Position numbers and translations under genes: made by a program
Notes under the pieces: generated by a model
The model's input: the letters and a program-made list of their open reading frames with translations, nothing else
Database searches by the model: none
What the model was told of the DNA's origin: nothing
In this document: one piece after another, positions 25,858 to 35,430 of the stretch
Layout of the letters: the number at the start of each line of letters is the position of its first letter
Numbering within the stretch: position 1 is the stretch's first letter
Assembly (NCBI GenBank): GCA_012517325.1
Contig: JAAYVF010000048.1
Location: forward strand, 44,234-108,233
Origin: Myxococcales bacterium
GTDB lineage: Bacteria > Lernaellota > Lernaellaia > Lernaellales > Lernaellaceae
Reading direction: 5' to 3'
Length of the DNA stretch: 64,000 bases

Positions 25858-26277
25858 ATGGGGTTTGACAAATTTCTCTTTGGTGATCCGACGCTGTCGT
25901 TTCTGAAACGCAGCATGGATGTTCAACAGTTTCGCACCGAAGTCATTGCCGGCAACCTGGCCAACGTCGATACGCCGGGCTACAAGTCGATGGACGTCGA
26001 TTTCGCGCGGGCGCTGGAAGACGCGCGGGGAATGGTTTCGGGCGAATTGAACCTCGAGCGCACCAACGTCCGGCACATCGGCACCAGCGACTCGGAATTT
26101 CCAACCGAGGTAAAAGAAGAAGTCGATAAGGGCAGCATCCGCGTCGACGGCAACACCGTCAACCAGGACGAGGAACTGCAAAAGCTGGCCGATTCGCAGA
26201 TGTACTACACCGCCTCGATCACCGCGATCACCAAGAAGCTGAAGGCGATCTCCGAGGCGATCACTCCCAAGATCTGA
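25858..26277 (+). CDS. flgB: Flagellar basal-body rod protein FlgB
   Basis: 139 residues, the normal length of FlgB, which forms the proximal rod of the flagellar basal body. The hallmark ANVDTPGYKS motif is at about residues 39-48, and both terminal heptad-repeat helices of rod proteins are visible. The ATG at 25858 has GGAGGGG 8 bases upstream. Normally flgB is followed by flgC and fliE. Here it stands alone and its stop touches the stop of the convergent dGTPase gene. Confidence 0.95.
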   Translation: MGFDKFLFGDPTLSFLKRSMDVQQFRTEVIAGNLANVDTPGYKSMDVDFARALEDARGMVSGELNLERTNVRHIGTSDSEFPTEVKEEVDKGSIRVDGNTVNQDEELQKLADSQMYYTASITAITKKLKAISEAITPKI

Positions 26278-27411
26278 TCATTCCCGATAGGGTCCGAACA
26301 ACCGCTCGTATTCCTGAATCGCGTATCGATCGGTCATGCCGGCGATGTAATCGCAGATCGTCCGTTCCAACCCCTGCCGCTCGACCATGGCGCGGTACTG
26401 CTCCGGCATGATCGCCGGATGCTCGAGGTAGGCCTTGAACAGGTTTTCCAAAAAGTAGGACGCCTTGAAGAACATCACCTCCAGGCGGTGGTGCTTGTAC
26501 ATGTTTTCGTAGAGGTACTTGTTGAGTTGCAGCCGCTTTTCCTCGATTTCCGGCGACCAGCCGATGAGGATTTTGTTCACCTCGCGAAGTTCGGCCTGGC
26601 CGCGGATTTCGTGCTGCGTCAGGTTCTTCTTGGTGTTTTCCACCGCGTCATCGACGAGGCTGCCGATCAATTGGCTGATGACCATCAAGGTTAGTTTCTT
26701 GCCGGCGAGGCCCGGGTAACGCCGCAGCACCCGCTCTTTCGATTCGCGCCAGATCGCGACCTTGGCGCAGAGATCCCCTTCGTCGATCAGGCCCGATTTG
26801 ATCCCGTCGTCCACGTCGTGGTTGTGATAGGCGATGCCGTCGGCGCAGTTGATGACTTGGGCTTCCAGCGTGGGCACCCGATCCGGCTCGTACTCGCGCA
26901 GCGATTCGTTGTCGGGGTGATCGTAAAAGGTCGCGTGCTTGATGATGCCTTCGCGGGTTTCCCAACTCAGATTCAATCCGGGGAAGTCGGGGTAACGGTC
27001 CTCGAGCAGCGTCACGACGCGCAACCCCTGCACGTTGTGCTCGAAGCCGCCGTGATCCTGCATCAGTCTGGCCAGCAGGCTTTCACCCGCGTGACCGAAC
27101 GGCGTGTGGCCCAGGTCGTGCGCCAGGGCCAGCGTTTCCACCAATTCGAGATTGAGCCCCAACCGTTTGGCGATGCCGCGGGCGATTTGCGCGACTTCGA
27201 TGGAGTGCGTCAGGCGGGTGCGGTAGTAGTCGCCCTCGTGATAGATGAAGACCTGGGTTTTGTATTCGAGCCGGCGGAACGCGGCGCAGTGAATGACGCG
27301 GTCGCGGTCGCGTTCGTAGGCCGGACGATCGTCCTTGAATGTTTCTGGATATTGCCGGCCGCGGCTGGTTTCGCTTCGGGCGGCGTATGGCGCCAGAATA
27401 TACCGATCCAT
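26278..27411 (-). CDS. dgt: dGTPase-like HD-domain triphosphohydrolase
   Basis: 377 residues from the ATG at 27411. It has the HD-domain metal ligands of Dgt: H in RTRLTHSIEVAQ, HD in LALAHDLGHTPFGHAGE, and the later D in INCADGIAYHNHDVDD. The opening RDRDRVIHCAAFRRLEYKTQV is diagnostic for the dGTPase-like group. The enzyme splits dGTP (or other dNTPs) into deoxynucleoside and triphosphate. It ends flush with the convergent flgB. Confidence 0.93.
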   Translation of the reverse strand: MDRYILAPYAARSETSRGRQYPETFKDDRPAYERDRDRVIHCAAFRRLEYKTQVFIYHEGDYYRTRLTHSIEVAQIARGIAKRLGLNLELVETLALAHDLGHTPFGHAGESLLARLMQDHGGFEHNVQGLRVVTLLEDRYPDFPGLNLSWETREGIIKHATFYDHPDNESLREYEPDRVPTLEAQVINCADGIAYHNHDVDDGIKSGLIDEGDLCAKVAIWRESKERVLRRYPGLAGKKLTLMVISQLIGSLVDDAVENTKKNLTQHEIRGQAELREVNKILIGWSPEIEEKRLQLNKYLYENMYKHHRLEVMFFKASYFLENLFKAYLEHPAIMPEQYRAMVERQGLERTICDYIAGMTDRYAIQEYERLFGPYRE

Positions 27412-27531
27412 AGGCGGGAACCTCTTGCCAATCAATGGATGGAAATGAAACCACCGCCGCGCCCAACCAGAAGCTGAACGCGGCGGCCTCGGAAGGACCG
27501 TGATCCTTCCCCCCAAGTAAGCGAGGGAATT

Positions 27532-28020
27532 TTAAACGTCTTTGCCCTGCTTTGACAAGCTAAATATTGCATCGAGCCGTTCAATCATCCGGGCCTTATG
27601 TGTACCGCCCCAGTATAGCCGCTGGCAGCGCGGACATTGCCGGTACTGTTCCTGGTGAGCAAAAACATAGGGCGGAACCAAGCCTCTGACCTCTTCACGG
27701 GCACGATTGAGCAGTCGTTCATTGCAAAGGCTGCAAATTGTAAAAACCCTTTCATTATCAATAGATAAATTCAGTTTCGTCAGCACATACTTGAGCTGAT
27801 CCACAGACCGGTCCGCCTCGATGAACAGGCACTCATCCGGTTCGCAACACGCCGCCAATCGGGTGTTTTTCGTTAAAATGAGCCGGTGTTCATTACGGGC
27901 CTGCTTGAGGACTTCTGCCGGCTTCGGGCTGTCGTTGTAGGCGCAGTCAAACCCCGTCAGCCGCAGCCACTTGGCAAGCTGCCCCACGGTGCGATCAGCC
28001 AGAAAAAAGATATCATCCAT
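27532..28020 (-). CDS. Mut7-C RNase domain protein (PIN-like plus zinc ribbon)
   Basis: 162 residues. The N-terminal half has the PIN-like core FLADRTVGQLAKWLRLTGFD and RLILTKNTRLA, with acidic residues expected to bind metal. The C-terminal half has a zinc ribbon made of CSLC and CPRC. This combination is the Mut7-C family, a predicted nuclease found as a stand-alone bacterial protein. DNA around this gene is slightly poorer in GC than its neighbours. Confidence 0.85.
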   Translation of the reverse strand: MDDIFFLADRTVGQLAKWLRLTGFDCAYNDSPKPAEVLKQARNEHRLILTKNTRLAACCEPDECLFIEADRSVDQLKYVLTKLNLSIDNERVFTICSLCNERLLNRAREEVRGLVPPYVFAHQEQYRQCPRCQRLYWGGTHKARMIERLDAIFSLSKQGKDV

Positions 28021-28120
28021 GGTGATTGAAATGATAGATCAATCGCTGATTAAAGCAAAGTAAACAGCCAGGACAATTTGTTCCTTGCGGGAAAACCTCG
28101 GCTGTTGCATTCTGGCGACC

Positions 28121-29593
28121 ATGAAAAATCGCCTGTCGATTGCTGTATTAATCGCGGCTGTTCTGCGCCTTTACGATTTGGGCGGGCAGAGTTACTGGAC
28201 CGACGAGGCGATTTCCCTGGAGGTGGCGCACTGGTCGTGGCGCACCCTCTTTGCGTATTTTCAGGCCGATCCGCATCCGCCGTTGTTCTATCTGTTGGTT
28301 CGCGGGCTGGTTTTTCTTGGGTTTTACGGCGAGACTTCGCTACGCCTGCTTTCCGCGCTGGCGGGTATCGGCACGGTTTGGGCGATCGAGACGTACTTAT
28401 CGCGTCGATTTGGCGAGCAAGTGGCCTGGTTCGGTGCGTTGTTGGTAGCCCTCAACCCGCTGTCGATCTGGATTTCGCAAGAGCTGCGCGGGATGGCGTT
28501 GGCCGGATTTTTCCTTTCGTTGGGCTTGCTTGCCGGTCAACTCTTCAAGCAATCCCCTCGCCGCCGTTGGCTGTGGCTGGCGATTTTCGCTTTTATCGCC
28601 GCATTTTACACGCATTACTTCGCCCTGTTCATCATTCCGGTTCTCCTCCTTGGCGATCACCCGGCTCGTCGCACGGCCGTGATATCATCGCTGATTTTTT
28701 CCCCTTGGCTGTTTTTCATTTTACGGCAATGGCAAAGCGCCCGCGCGTATCGACCGTCCGTACCACTCTGGCGACAACTCGCCGAGACGGTTTTATATAC
28801 GAATGCCGGACATTTCCCATGGCGCTGGCCGACGTGGTGCGGCACACTTGAGCATTTGTTCATCGATCATTTCTTTCTCTACCTGGCCTGCGGATTGCTA
28901 CTGAGCCTACCGTTGGCAATACTGGTACTGTTCGGCGTCCGGCACGATAAACGACTCCTGGCGGCCTTCTTCTTCCCACTGTTTTTCTCTTTATTTTTGG
29001 CTCGGTTGGCGCCCATATTTCAAGTCAAATACCTTGCGATGTATCTGCCCTTTTTGTTGGCGACCGCCGGGATCGGCACAGTCATATTGAGCAAGCGTTC
29101 ACGAATCGGGGCAACGCTTTTATTCGTGTTTATCGTAGCAAATTCGCTGCTGAACCTAGCCGATCATTACGAAAATCCGCTGTACCGCAAACCGCCATGG
29201 AGGGATGTTTTGCCTTTGCTGACTGCATCACTGACCGCGCAGGATCGCGTCGTTTTATACAGCGCGCAGGACGCAAAAGATTTTAGACATTACTTTAATT
29301 ATAATGCTCCATCTATATATATTATAAATGATTTTAATCAGTTGAAAAATGGCGAATTTGTCGGCGATGGCATCGCCCGTCTATTTCCGGAGCAAACGCT
29401 CATTCGAAAAATCATTGTGATCGATCTCAACGGCGAGCTTTACCTGGAATTGCGGACCGCCTTGCTGAGCGAACTTACCAGACAGCGCGGCGAACCGCTG
29501 ATCACCGAAATTCAACCGGCCATGGGAATTCGCTGGCTTGAGTTCAGTCCGCCGAAGCTTACTCGGCCTTGCCCTTCTTCGGACGGCTCCTGA
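28121..29593 (+). CDS. GT39/ArnT-like multipass glycosyltransferase
   Basis: 490 residues from the ATG at 28121. The opening RLYDLGGQSYWTDEAISLEVA contains the periplasmic acidic pair that is the catalytic hallmark of GT-C glycosyltransferases using polyprenyl-phosphate sugars. DPHPPLFYLL follows. About ten membrane helices and a C-terminal soluble part are visible. A local AT-rich patch lies at about 29281-29340. The last 35 bases overlap the convergent der gene. The sugar and acceptor are unknown. Confidence 0.83.
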   Translation: MKNRLSIAVLIAAVLRLYDLGGQSYWTDEAISLEVAHWSWRTLFAYFQADPHPPLFYLLVRGLVFLGFYGETSLRLLSALAGIGTVWAIETYLSRRFGEQVAWFGALLVALNPLSIWISQELRGMALAGFFLSLGLLAGQLFKQSPRRRWLWLAIFAFIAAFYTHYFALFIIPVLLLGDHPARRTAVISSLIFSPWLFFILRQWQSARAYRPSVPLWRQLAETVLYTNAGHFPWRWPTWCGTLEHLFIDHFFLYLACGLLLSLPLAILVLFGVRHDKRLLAAFFFPLFFSLFLARLAPIFQVKYLAMYLPFLLATAGIGTVILSKRSRIGATLLFVFIVANSLLNLADHYENPLYRKPPWRDVLPLLTASLTAQDRVVLYSAQDAKDFRHYFNYNAPSIYIINDFNQLKNGEFVGDGIARLFPEQTLIRKIIVIDLNGELYLELRTALLSELTRQRGEPLITEIQPAMGIRWLEFSPPKLTRPCPSSDGS

Positions 29594-30902
29594 ACAGCAT
29601 CCGAATCGGCGTCCCTTCGAAAGGAGCGAATTCGCGCACCCGATTGAGGAGGTAGCGTCGATACGCGAAATGGATGCTTCCCGGTTGATTGGTAAAGACG
29701 ATGAACGTCGGTGGGCGGATGCTCACCTGGGTCATGTAATAGAAATTGACCGAGCGATTGTGGGTCATCGGCGCGGCGTGATGCGCGACCGCCATTTCCA
29801 GGCAACGGTTCAGCGGCCCGGTCGTCAGGCGGCGCAGCTGATTTTCGCGGACGATCGAGACGGCGCGAAACAACTCATCGAACCCCTCGCCCGTCTTCGC
29901 CGACGAAAAGATAATCGGCACCCATTCCAGGCCGACCATGCGCCGGCCGAGGTCGCTCTTGATCCGTTCGCGCCAACCCTTGTCGCCTTGCACCAGGTCG
30001 ATTTTATTGATCACCAGAATGATGCCGCGCCCGCGTTCCTCGGCATAGGAAAAAATGCGGAGCGTCTGGTCGGTCAGCGGGCGGTCGGCTTCGTGCATGA
30101 TGATGGCGATGTCGGTGTCGTCGAGCGCCTGCAGCGCTTTGATGGCCGTCAGTTTTTCGACCCCATATTCGACCTTCGACTTGCGGCGCAAGCCGGCGGT
30201 GTCGATCAATTCGTACTCCTGCCCGTCCAACTGAAACGGCACGCGGATCGCGTCGCGCGTCGTGCCCGGCAACTCGCTGACGATCAGGCGCTTTTCGCCG
30301 AGAATGCGGTTGATCGCCGACGATTTGCCGGCGTTGGGCACGCCGACGAAGGCGACGCGGGTCGGCCGCGCCTCGTCCTCGCGATCCTCCTCCGCGCGTT
30401 CCTCGGTCGGAAAATCGCGCGTCACTTCGACGAACAACGCATGAACGCCGACCTTTTCGCGGGCGCTGATCGAGTACAGTTTTTCCACCCCCAGCCGAAA
30501 GAAATCGTAGGTCAGTTCTTCCAGGTGGCCGCTGTCGACCTTGTTCACCACCCAATAAACCGGCTTGGCGACCTTGCGCAGGCGGTTGGTGATGTCCTCG
30601 TCCTCGGGCGTCAGCCCTTCGCGACCGTCGAGCAGAAAAATGATCGCGTCGGCCGAGTCGATGGCCAGATCGACCTGCTGGTTGACCTCGGCGGTCAGTT
30701 CGTCGGTGTGGATCGTGCTCAGGCCCCCGGTGTCGACCAGGGTGAAGCGCTTCTTTTCGAACCGGATATCGGCGTAATTCAAATCGCGGGTGACGCCGGG
30801 GATCGCCTGCACCAGGGCGCGATCCTTGCCGGCCAGCCGGTTGAACAGCGTGGATTTGCCGACGTTGGGCCGGCCGACGATGGCGACGAGCGGCTGAGTC
30901 AT
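29559..30902 (-). CDS. der: Ribosome biogenesis GTPase Der (EngA)
   Basis: 447 residues with the diagnostic tandem GTPase domains. The first P-loop is GRPNVGKST (residues 10-18), the second GVPNAGKSS (about 187-195). G3/G4 motifs are DTGG, NKVD, DTAG and NKID. A KH-like C-terminal domain follows. Der acts in late assembly of the 50S ribosomal subunit. Its start overlaps the era stop by 4 bases. In the second domain, IIMHEADRPLTDQ departs a little from the usual wording. Confidence 0.96.
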   Translation of the reverse strand: MTQPLVAIVGRPNVGKSTLFNRLAGKDRALVQAIPGVTRDLNYADIRFEKKRFTLVDTGGLSTIHTDELTAEVNQQVDLAIDSADAIIFLLDGREGLTPEDEDITNRLRKVAKPVYWVVNKVDSGHLEELTYDFFRLGVEKLYSISAREKVGVHALFVEVTRDFPTEERAEEDREDEARPTRVAFVGVPNAGKSSAINRILGEKRLIVSELPGTTRDAIRVPFQLDGQEYELIDTAGLRRKSKVEYGVEKLTAIKALQALDDTDIAIIMHEADRPLTDQTLRIFSYAEERGRGIILVINKIDLVQGDKGWRERIKSDLGRRMVGLEWVPIIFSSAKTGEGFDELFRAVSIVRENQLRRLTTGPLNRCLEMAVAHHAAPMTHNRSVNFYYMTQVSIRPPTFIVFTNQPGSIHFAYRRYLLNRVREFAPFEGTPIRMLFRSRPKKGKAE

Positions 30903-31807
30903 CCGGAATATCCCATCTCGCGCAGGGCGCTTTCGGAACGCGTCCAGTCTTTCTTCACCCGGACCCGCAGTTCGAGAAAGATTTGCTTGCCGAGGAACGA
31001 TTCGATCTTGGCCCGGGCGGCGGTGCCGATGCTTTTGAGCATCTCGCCGCCTTTGCCGATGACGATGCCCTTCTGACCGTCGCGTTCGAGGATGATGCTC
31101 GCGCCGATGTGCAACAGCTTGCCCTCGTCGTTGTATTCCTCGACGAGCACGGCGGAGCTGTAAGGTATTTCCTGGCGGGTTTTCAAAAAGACCTGTTCGC
31201 GGATCATTTCACCGATCAGGAACCGCTCGCTGGCGTCGGTGAGCTGGTCGGGCGGGTAATACAGCGGCCCTTCCGGCAGCATCTTCACCGCTTCGGCGAA
31301 AATGCGTTCGACCCCGTCGCGTTTCAACGCGCTGACCGGCACGATGGCCGCGAAACCGAACCGCTCGTGATACGACTCGATGAGCGGCAGCAGGTCGATT
31401 TTACGGACCTTGTCGACCTTGTTGATGGCCAGGATGACCGGCCGGCCCATCTGGCGCAGGCGTTCGAGCAATTCGATTTCCGCCTGTTTCGGCTCGCCGG
31501 CCTCGACCACCAGGATCACCACGTCGGCGTCGCCCATGGCGCGGCGCACCTCGCGGTTGAGAAAGGCGTTCAAGCCGCGCTCGGCGTCGACCATCCCCGG
31601 CGTGTCCAGAAAGATGATCTGGAATTCGGTCGTCGTGTGGATGCCGAGAATCCGATTGCGCGTGGTCTGCGGCTTGGGCGAAACGATGGCCAGTTCCTCG
31701 CCGAGCAGCGCGTTGAGCAGCGTGCTCTTGCCGACGTTGGGCCGCCCGAGAATCAGGGCATAACCGGATTTGAAGTTCGGTCCGGGAGTAAACGCGGCCT
31801 TTTTCAT
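30899..31807 (-). CDS. era: GTPase Era
   Basis: 302 residues with the GTPase motifs GRPNVGKST, TTRNRILGI, DTPGM and NKVDKV. The KH domain follows with the signature IVIGKGGEMLKSIGTAARAKIE. Era binds 16S rRNA and helps 30S maturation. It overlaps rnc upstream and der downstream by 4 bases each. Confidence 0.97.
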   Translation of the reverse strand: MKKAAFTPGPNFKSGYALILGRPNVGKSTLLNALLGEELAIVSPKPQTTRNRILGIHTTTEFQIIFLDTPGMVDAERGLNAFLNREVRRAMGDADVVILVVEAGEPKQAEIELLERLRQMGRPVILAINKVDKVRKIDLLPLIESYHERFGFAAIVPVSALKRDGVERIFAEAVKMLPEGPLYYPPDQLTDASERFLIGEMIREQVFLKTRQEIPYSSAVLVEEYNDEGKLLHIGASIILERDGQKGIVIGKGGEMLKSIGTAARAKIESFLGKQIFLELRVRVKKDWTRSESALREMGYSG

Positions 31808-32523
31808 TCTTCGGCGTCCTTTTCCGCCATCCCCTCGGGGACGAGCCTTTCGTACGCGACCTTGGCCGCCTGCTGTTCCGCTTCTTTCTTGCTTTTACCG
31901 GTTCCGGTGCCGTAGGGCGCGCGGCCGATGGAAACCTCGACGACAAACCGCTTGTCGTGGTCCGGCCCGGTGGTCTCGAGAATGCGGTAGGTGGGCGTGG
32001 CCGCCAGTTGCGCCTGGGAGGCTTCCTGCAGCCGGGTCTTGTAATCGGTAAAGAGGATCCGCTCGTCGGCGCCGGCGAACAACAGATCGAAGTACCGTTC
32101 GATGAACGAACCCGCCGCGCCCAGACCGCCGTCGAGGTAGATCGCGCCGATCACCGCCTCGAAAACATCGGCGAGAATGGTTTCCTTTTCGCGGCCGCCG
32201 GTTTTTTCCTCGCCGCGGCTCATTTGCACGAATTCGCCCATGCCGAGGCGCCGCGCGATGGTCGCCAGCGTATGACGGTTGACGGCGCTGGCCCGCAAAC
32301 GGGACAGTTCGCCTTCCTTGTGTTCCGGGAAACGGTCGAGCAGCATGTGCGAGACGATCAGTTCGAGCACGGCGTCGCCGAGGAATTCGAGGCGCTCGTA
32401 ATCCTCGCTGTGCCCGGCTTCATTGGCGAAGCTCGAGTGCGTGATCGCCCGCTGCAACAGCGTGGGATCGTTGAATTCGTGGCCGATGGCCCTGAGCAGT
32501 TCCTCGAACTCCGGCTTTTCCAC
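31804..32523 (-). CDS. rnc: Ribonuclease III
   Basis: 239 residues. The RNase III signature ERLEFLGDAVLEL is near residue 43, and the second catalytic site (ADVFEAVIGAIYLDGG) is near 118. A double-stranded RNA-binding domain ends the protein (TGTGKSKKEAEQQAAKVA). It heads the operon rnc-era-der. RNase III processes rRNA and in many type II CRISPR systems also trims crRNA:tracrRNA duplexes, so it may serve the CRISPR locus in this same window. Confidence 0.97.
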   Translation of the reverse strand: MEKPEFEELLRAIGHEFNDPTLLQRAITHSSFANEAGHSEDYERLEFLGDAVLELIVSHMLLDRFPEHKEGELSRLRASAVNRHTLATIARRLGMGEFVQMSRGEEKTGGREKETILADVFEAVIGAIYLDGGLGAAGSFIERYFDLLFAGADERILFTDYKTRLQEASQAQLAATPTYRILETTGPDHDKRFVVEVSIGRAPYGTGTGKSKKEAEQQAAKVAYERLVPEGMAEKDAEE

Positions 32524-32639
32524 CTTGGGCTCCTCGTTTTTCCCGCTGAATCGGTACCAACAAGCGACGCCGCTGTCAACGCGGTCTTGTCATTTTAGCC
32601 GAATCCGTTAGAGTGTGCCCACCCCAACGGAGGTTGACC

Positions 32640-33074
32640 ATGCGGTTGGATCGGATGGCTTTTTCGCTGCTCGCGGTGGTGTTGCTGCTCGGCCTCGCGG
32701 CTTGCGCCGGGACCGGCGACGAAAAGGATTTCCTGCGCGCCCCGGAACTGCTCAGCCTCGAAATGGCCCCCAATCCGGTCGACGCCGGCGAGGACACCAC
32801 TTTCATCGTGACCTGGGAAGACCAGGAAGGCGACATGGCCCACCCGACCGTCAACCTGAAAATCGAAAACGAGGATGACGAGACGCTGCTGGTTCCCGTC
32901 ACGGACGTTGTCGTCGACGGCACCGAAACCGCCGGATCGCTGTTGTTCGTGATCGCGCCGCGCGTCGAATACCAGGGCAAATGCATCGTCACCGTCACCG
33001 ACGACTCGGGCAACACCAGCGAGGAAATCGAGGAATATCTTTACGTCAACCCGCTGCCGGGCACGGCGGAGTAA
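32640..33074 (+). CDS. Small Ig-like lipoprotein
   Basis: 144 residues from the ATG at 32640 (GGAGGT 6 bases upstream). Lipobox LAAC with lipid cysteine 22. The remainder has the alternating beta pattern of a bacterial Ig-like/cadherin-like domain (VTWEDQEGDMAHPTVNLKI). No catalytic feature is visible. It lies between the divergent rnc operon and a convergent large secreted protein. Confidence 0.7.
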   Translation: MRLDRMAFSLLAVVLLLGLAACAGTGDEKDFLRAPELLSLEMAPNPVDAGEDTTFIVTWEDQEGDMAHPTVNLKIENEDDETLLVPVTDVVVDGTETAGSLLFVIAPRVEYQGKCIVTVTDDSGNTSEEIEEYLYVNPLPGTAE

Positions 33075-33099
33075 GCCGCCCGTTTTTATTCATCTTCGT

Positions 33100-35379
33100 T
33101 CAACAACCGCAGCCACCGTCATCTTCCGCCGCGTCCTTGTCGTCAGCCGCCGACTGATCGTCGTCGTCGTCCGATTCGTCGTCATCCGCGTCCTGACCGG
33201 TCGCATCGTCGTCCGCCGCGAGGGGCTGATGCTCGGGATAGGCGTGCAAAACGATCTGCCCACCGACGGACACCGCGAGCAGGTGCGGTTCGCCGTCGGC
33301 TTCCCGGAGCGCGGTCAGTCGCGTGCCCCGCAATTCGCGCGGCAATCCGCGGCGCGACCAGCCGCCGTCGCCGCGGCTGAACAGATACGCGCCGCCGTCC
33401 GTGGTGGCGGCGACCTGCGGCGCATCATCGGGCGCAATCCAGAGGGCGACGGAATCGACGTTTTCCATCGCAATCCGCCCGATCGTATCACCGCTGACTA
33501 GTTCACGGTCGTTGAATTCCAGAAAATACAATTCATCGTAGTCGGCGACAACGGCCGCGAAATTCCCGCTCGACAGCGCCGCGGCGGCAACCGGCCCCGC
33601 GGCGTTTCGGATCAACGGTGGCAAAGCGATTACCTGACGAGCGGTGCCGGCCCAATTGAACGACGATTCGTCGCCGCCGTACCAATGGCCGATATAGCCG
33701 AAGCGATTATTGCCGAGATGGGTCAGGGACAACTGACTTTCGGTGTCGCTGCCGCCGCCGCGTTCGATCCGCAGGACCGAATCCGTATCTTTTCCCTTGG
33801 CGCCGTCCAGCAGGCGAACATGCAACAGTTCGTAGACATCGTAAGGTCCCAACGGCCATAGGGGATTCTGGGGGATTTCACAATGCTGCTCGACCGAAAC
33901 GGCAACCGCACCGTTCTCCCCGGCGACTAGTCGCGTCAGGGAAGGCGTGAAAACACAGAGGTACAGAAACCAGGGGAGATCCGACGTTTGCAATTCAAGG
34001 TGATCGTTTTGCCAGGCGTAAATATCGATTTCGTATTCCTGGGGAAAAGAAAACCAGAACCGGCCGTCGGTCGCAAACGTGATCGCGAAGTTTTCCGGAT
34101 AATACATCTGCGCCGGGATTTGAGCGGTGTAGAGCGGTTCCAGGCCCGCCTCGCCGATCCGCTCGACCAGCAGGTTCCAGGGGGATTCGTTCTCATCGCG
34201 GATGCGCGCCATGACCGGCACGCCGTCGGGCGCCGACGCAAAACCGTAAAGATTGGGCAGAATGCGCCGCTCGATCGCCGCCGGTTCGCCGTCCGGCTCG
34301 CACCGGAATTCGACCGCCAGATCATGCCAGTCGGATGCCTCGCCGGCATTTTTCACGAAACAGGTGGACGGGCCGCCTTCGGTGAAGGCATCGACCGATT
34401 CCCCGCCGGTCGCGAGCACGGTCCGCGTCCAGTCCGCGCCCGTATAGAGGACCGATTCATCCCCTTCGCGGACCAGCAACAACGGTTCGCCGCCCGGTCC
34501 GGCGCCCATTTGGCGGAACTCGGCATCGGGAAAAGCTTGCGAAACGGCCCATTCGCCTTGCCGGTAGGCCAGGATTTGAAGCGGTCCGGTGGTCTGGCCG
34601 TAGTCGTAATTTTCGGCGATCGCCATGATCGGCCGGCCTTCATCGTCGGGGACCAATCCGTATAACTGCAGCGAGTAGGCCGTGGAATTCGGCGAACACC
34701 AGAAATCCTCACCGGCCCAACCGGTGCTTTCGCGCGTGTACCGAGTCAGGCAGGGAGCGGTCAGGATACTGACGGATTTGGGGCGAATGACCTGCCGGCG
34801 CGCCCCCGGGTTCAATAACAGCGAGGCGCCGCTACCCGTGAAGGAAGCGATTTCCTCGACCGACCAGGCTCCCGACACTCGGCGCATTTCAGTCAGGCGC
34901 GAGCTGTCCCAATCGGTCCGCCTGAGCAGCAAGGTCGGTACGCCCTCGGCATCGGCCCGCCAATCCAGCAGATAGATGATCGGCCGATTCGGATCGACCG
35001 GCAATTTTTCCGGCGCGGACCAACCCTGGGAATCATGAGTCGCGTAAAACAGATCAAAGTTCCCGCTACAAATGAAAATTCCGTGAATCAAGCCGGCGGC
35101 ATCACTGGTCAAGGCCATTTCGCGGTTGTCGGCGCAGTCGATCGGCGGCGGCTCCTCGATCACCTGGCCGCCGTCGAACGCGAAGGAATACAAGCGGTCG
35201 CCGGAGGCGCAGGCTTGAACGTCGCCGGCCGCATCGCGCGCCGCCTGCCGGGCGGTGACGGCGTTGAAATCCAAGCCGTACAGCACGGTTTGAACGCGCC
35301 AGGTATCACCGGCCTGAAGTAAAACGGGAACGAGAATCAACGCGAACAATGAAATGAAGAGAATTTTCGATCGCGGCAT
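33100..35379 (-). CDS. Secreted protein of unknown fold with Asp-rich tail ending GCGC
   Basis: 759 residues with a signal peptide cut after LLQA. The body is beta-rich with repeating short phrases of the type GxPxLLLxR and GRPIMAIAE, which suggests a beta-propeller. I recognise no named domain. The last ~60 residues are an Asp-rich tract broken by Ala/Ser, closed by GGCGC. The tract is less regular than in the other members. The stop lies 25 bases from the convergent lipoprotein gene. Confidence 0.7.
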   Translation of the reverse strand: MPRSKILFISLFALILVPVLLQAGDTWRVQTVLYGLDFNAVTARQAARDAAGDVQACASGDRLYSFAFDGGQVIEEPPPIDCADNREMALTSDAAGLIHGIFICSGNFDLFYATHDSQGWSAPEKLPVDPNRPIIYLLDWRADAEGVPTLLLRRTDWDSSRLTEMRRVSGAWSVEEIASFTGSGASLLLNPGARRQVIRPKSVSILTAPCLTRYTRESTGWAGEDFWCSPNSTAYSLQLYGLVPDDEGRPIMAIAENYDYGQTTGPLQILAYRQGEWAVSQAFPDAEFRQMGAGPGGEPLLLVREGDESVLYTGADWTRTVLATGGESVDAFTEGGPSTCFVKNAGEASDWHDLAVEFRCEPDGEPAAIERRILPNLYGFASAPDGVPVMARIRDENESPWNLLVERIGEAGLEPLYTAQIPAQMYYPENFAITFATDGRFWFSFPQEYEIDIYAWQNDHLELQTSDLPWFLYLCVFTPSLTRLVAGENGAVAVSVEQHCEIPQNPLWPLGPYDVYELLHVRLLDGAKGKDTDSVLRIERGGGSDTESQLSLTHLGNNRFGYIGHWYGGDESSFNWAGTARQVIALPPLIRNAAGPVAAAALSSGNFAAVVADYDELYFLEFNDRELVSGDTIGRIAMENVDSVALWIAPDDAPQVAATTDGGAYLFSRGDGGWSRRGLPRELRGTRLTALREADGEPHLLAVSVGGQIVLHAYPEHQPLAADDDATGQDADDDESDDDDDQSAADDKDAAEDDGGCGC

Positions 35380-35430
35380 GACGTCCTCCGAAAACGGATC
35401 GCCGATCGATAACGAAAGAAGAGTATCCCA

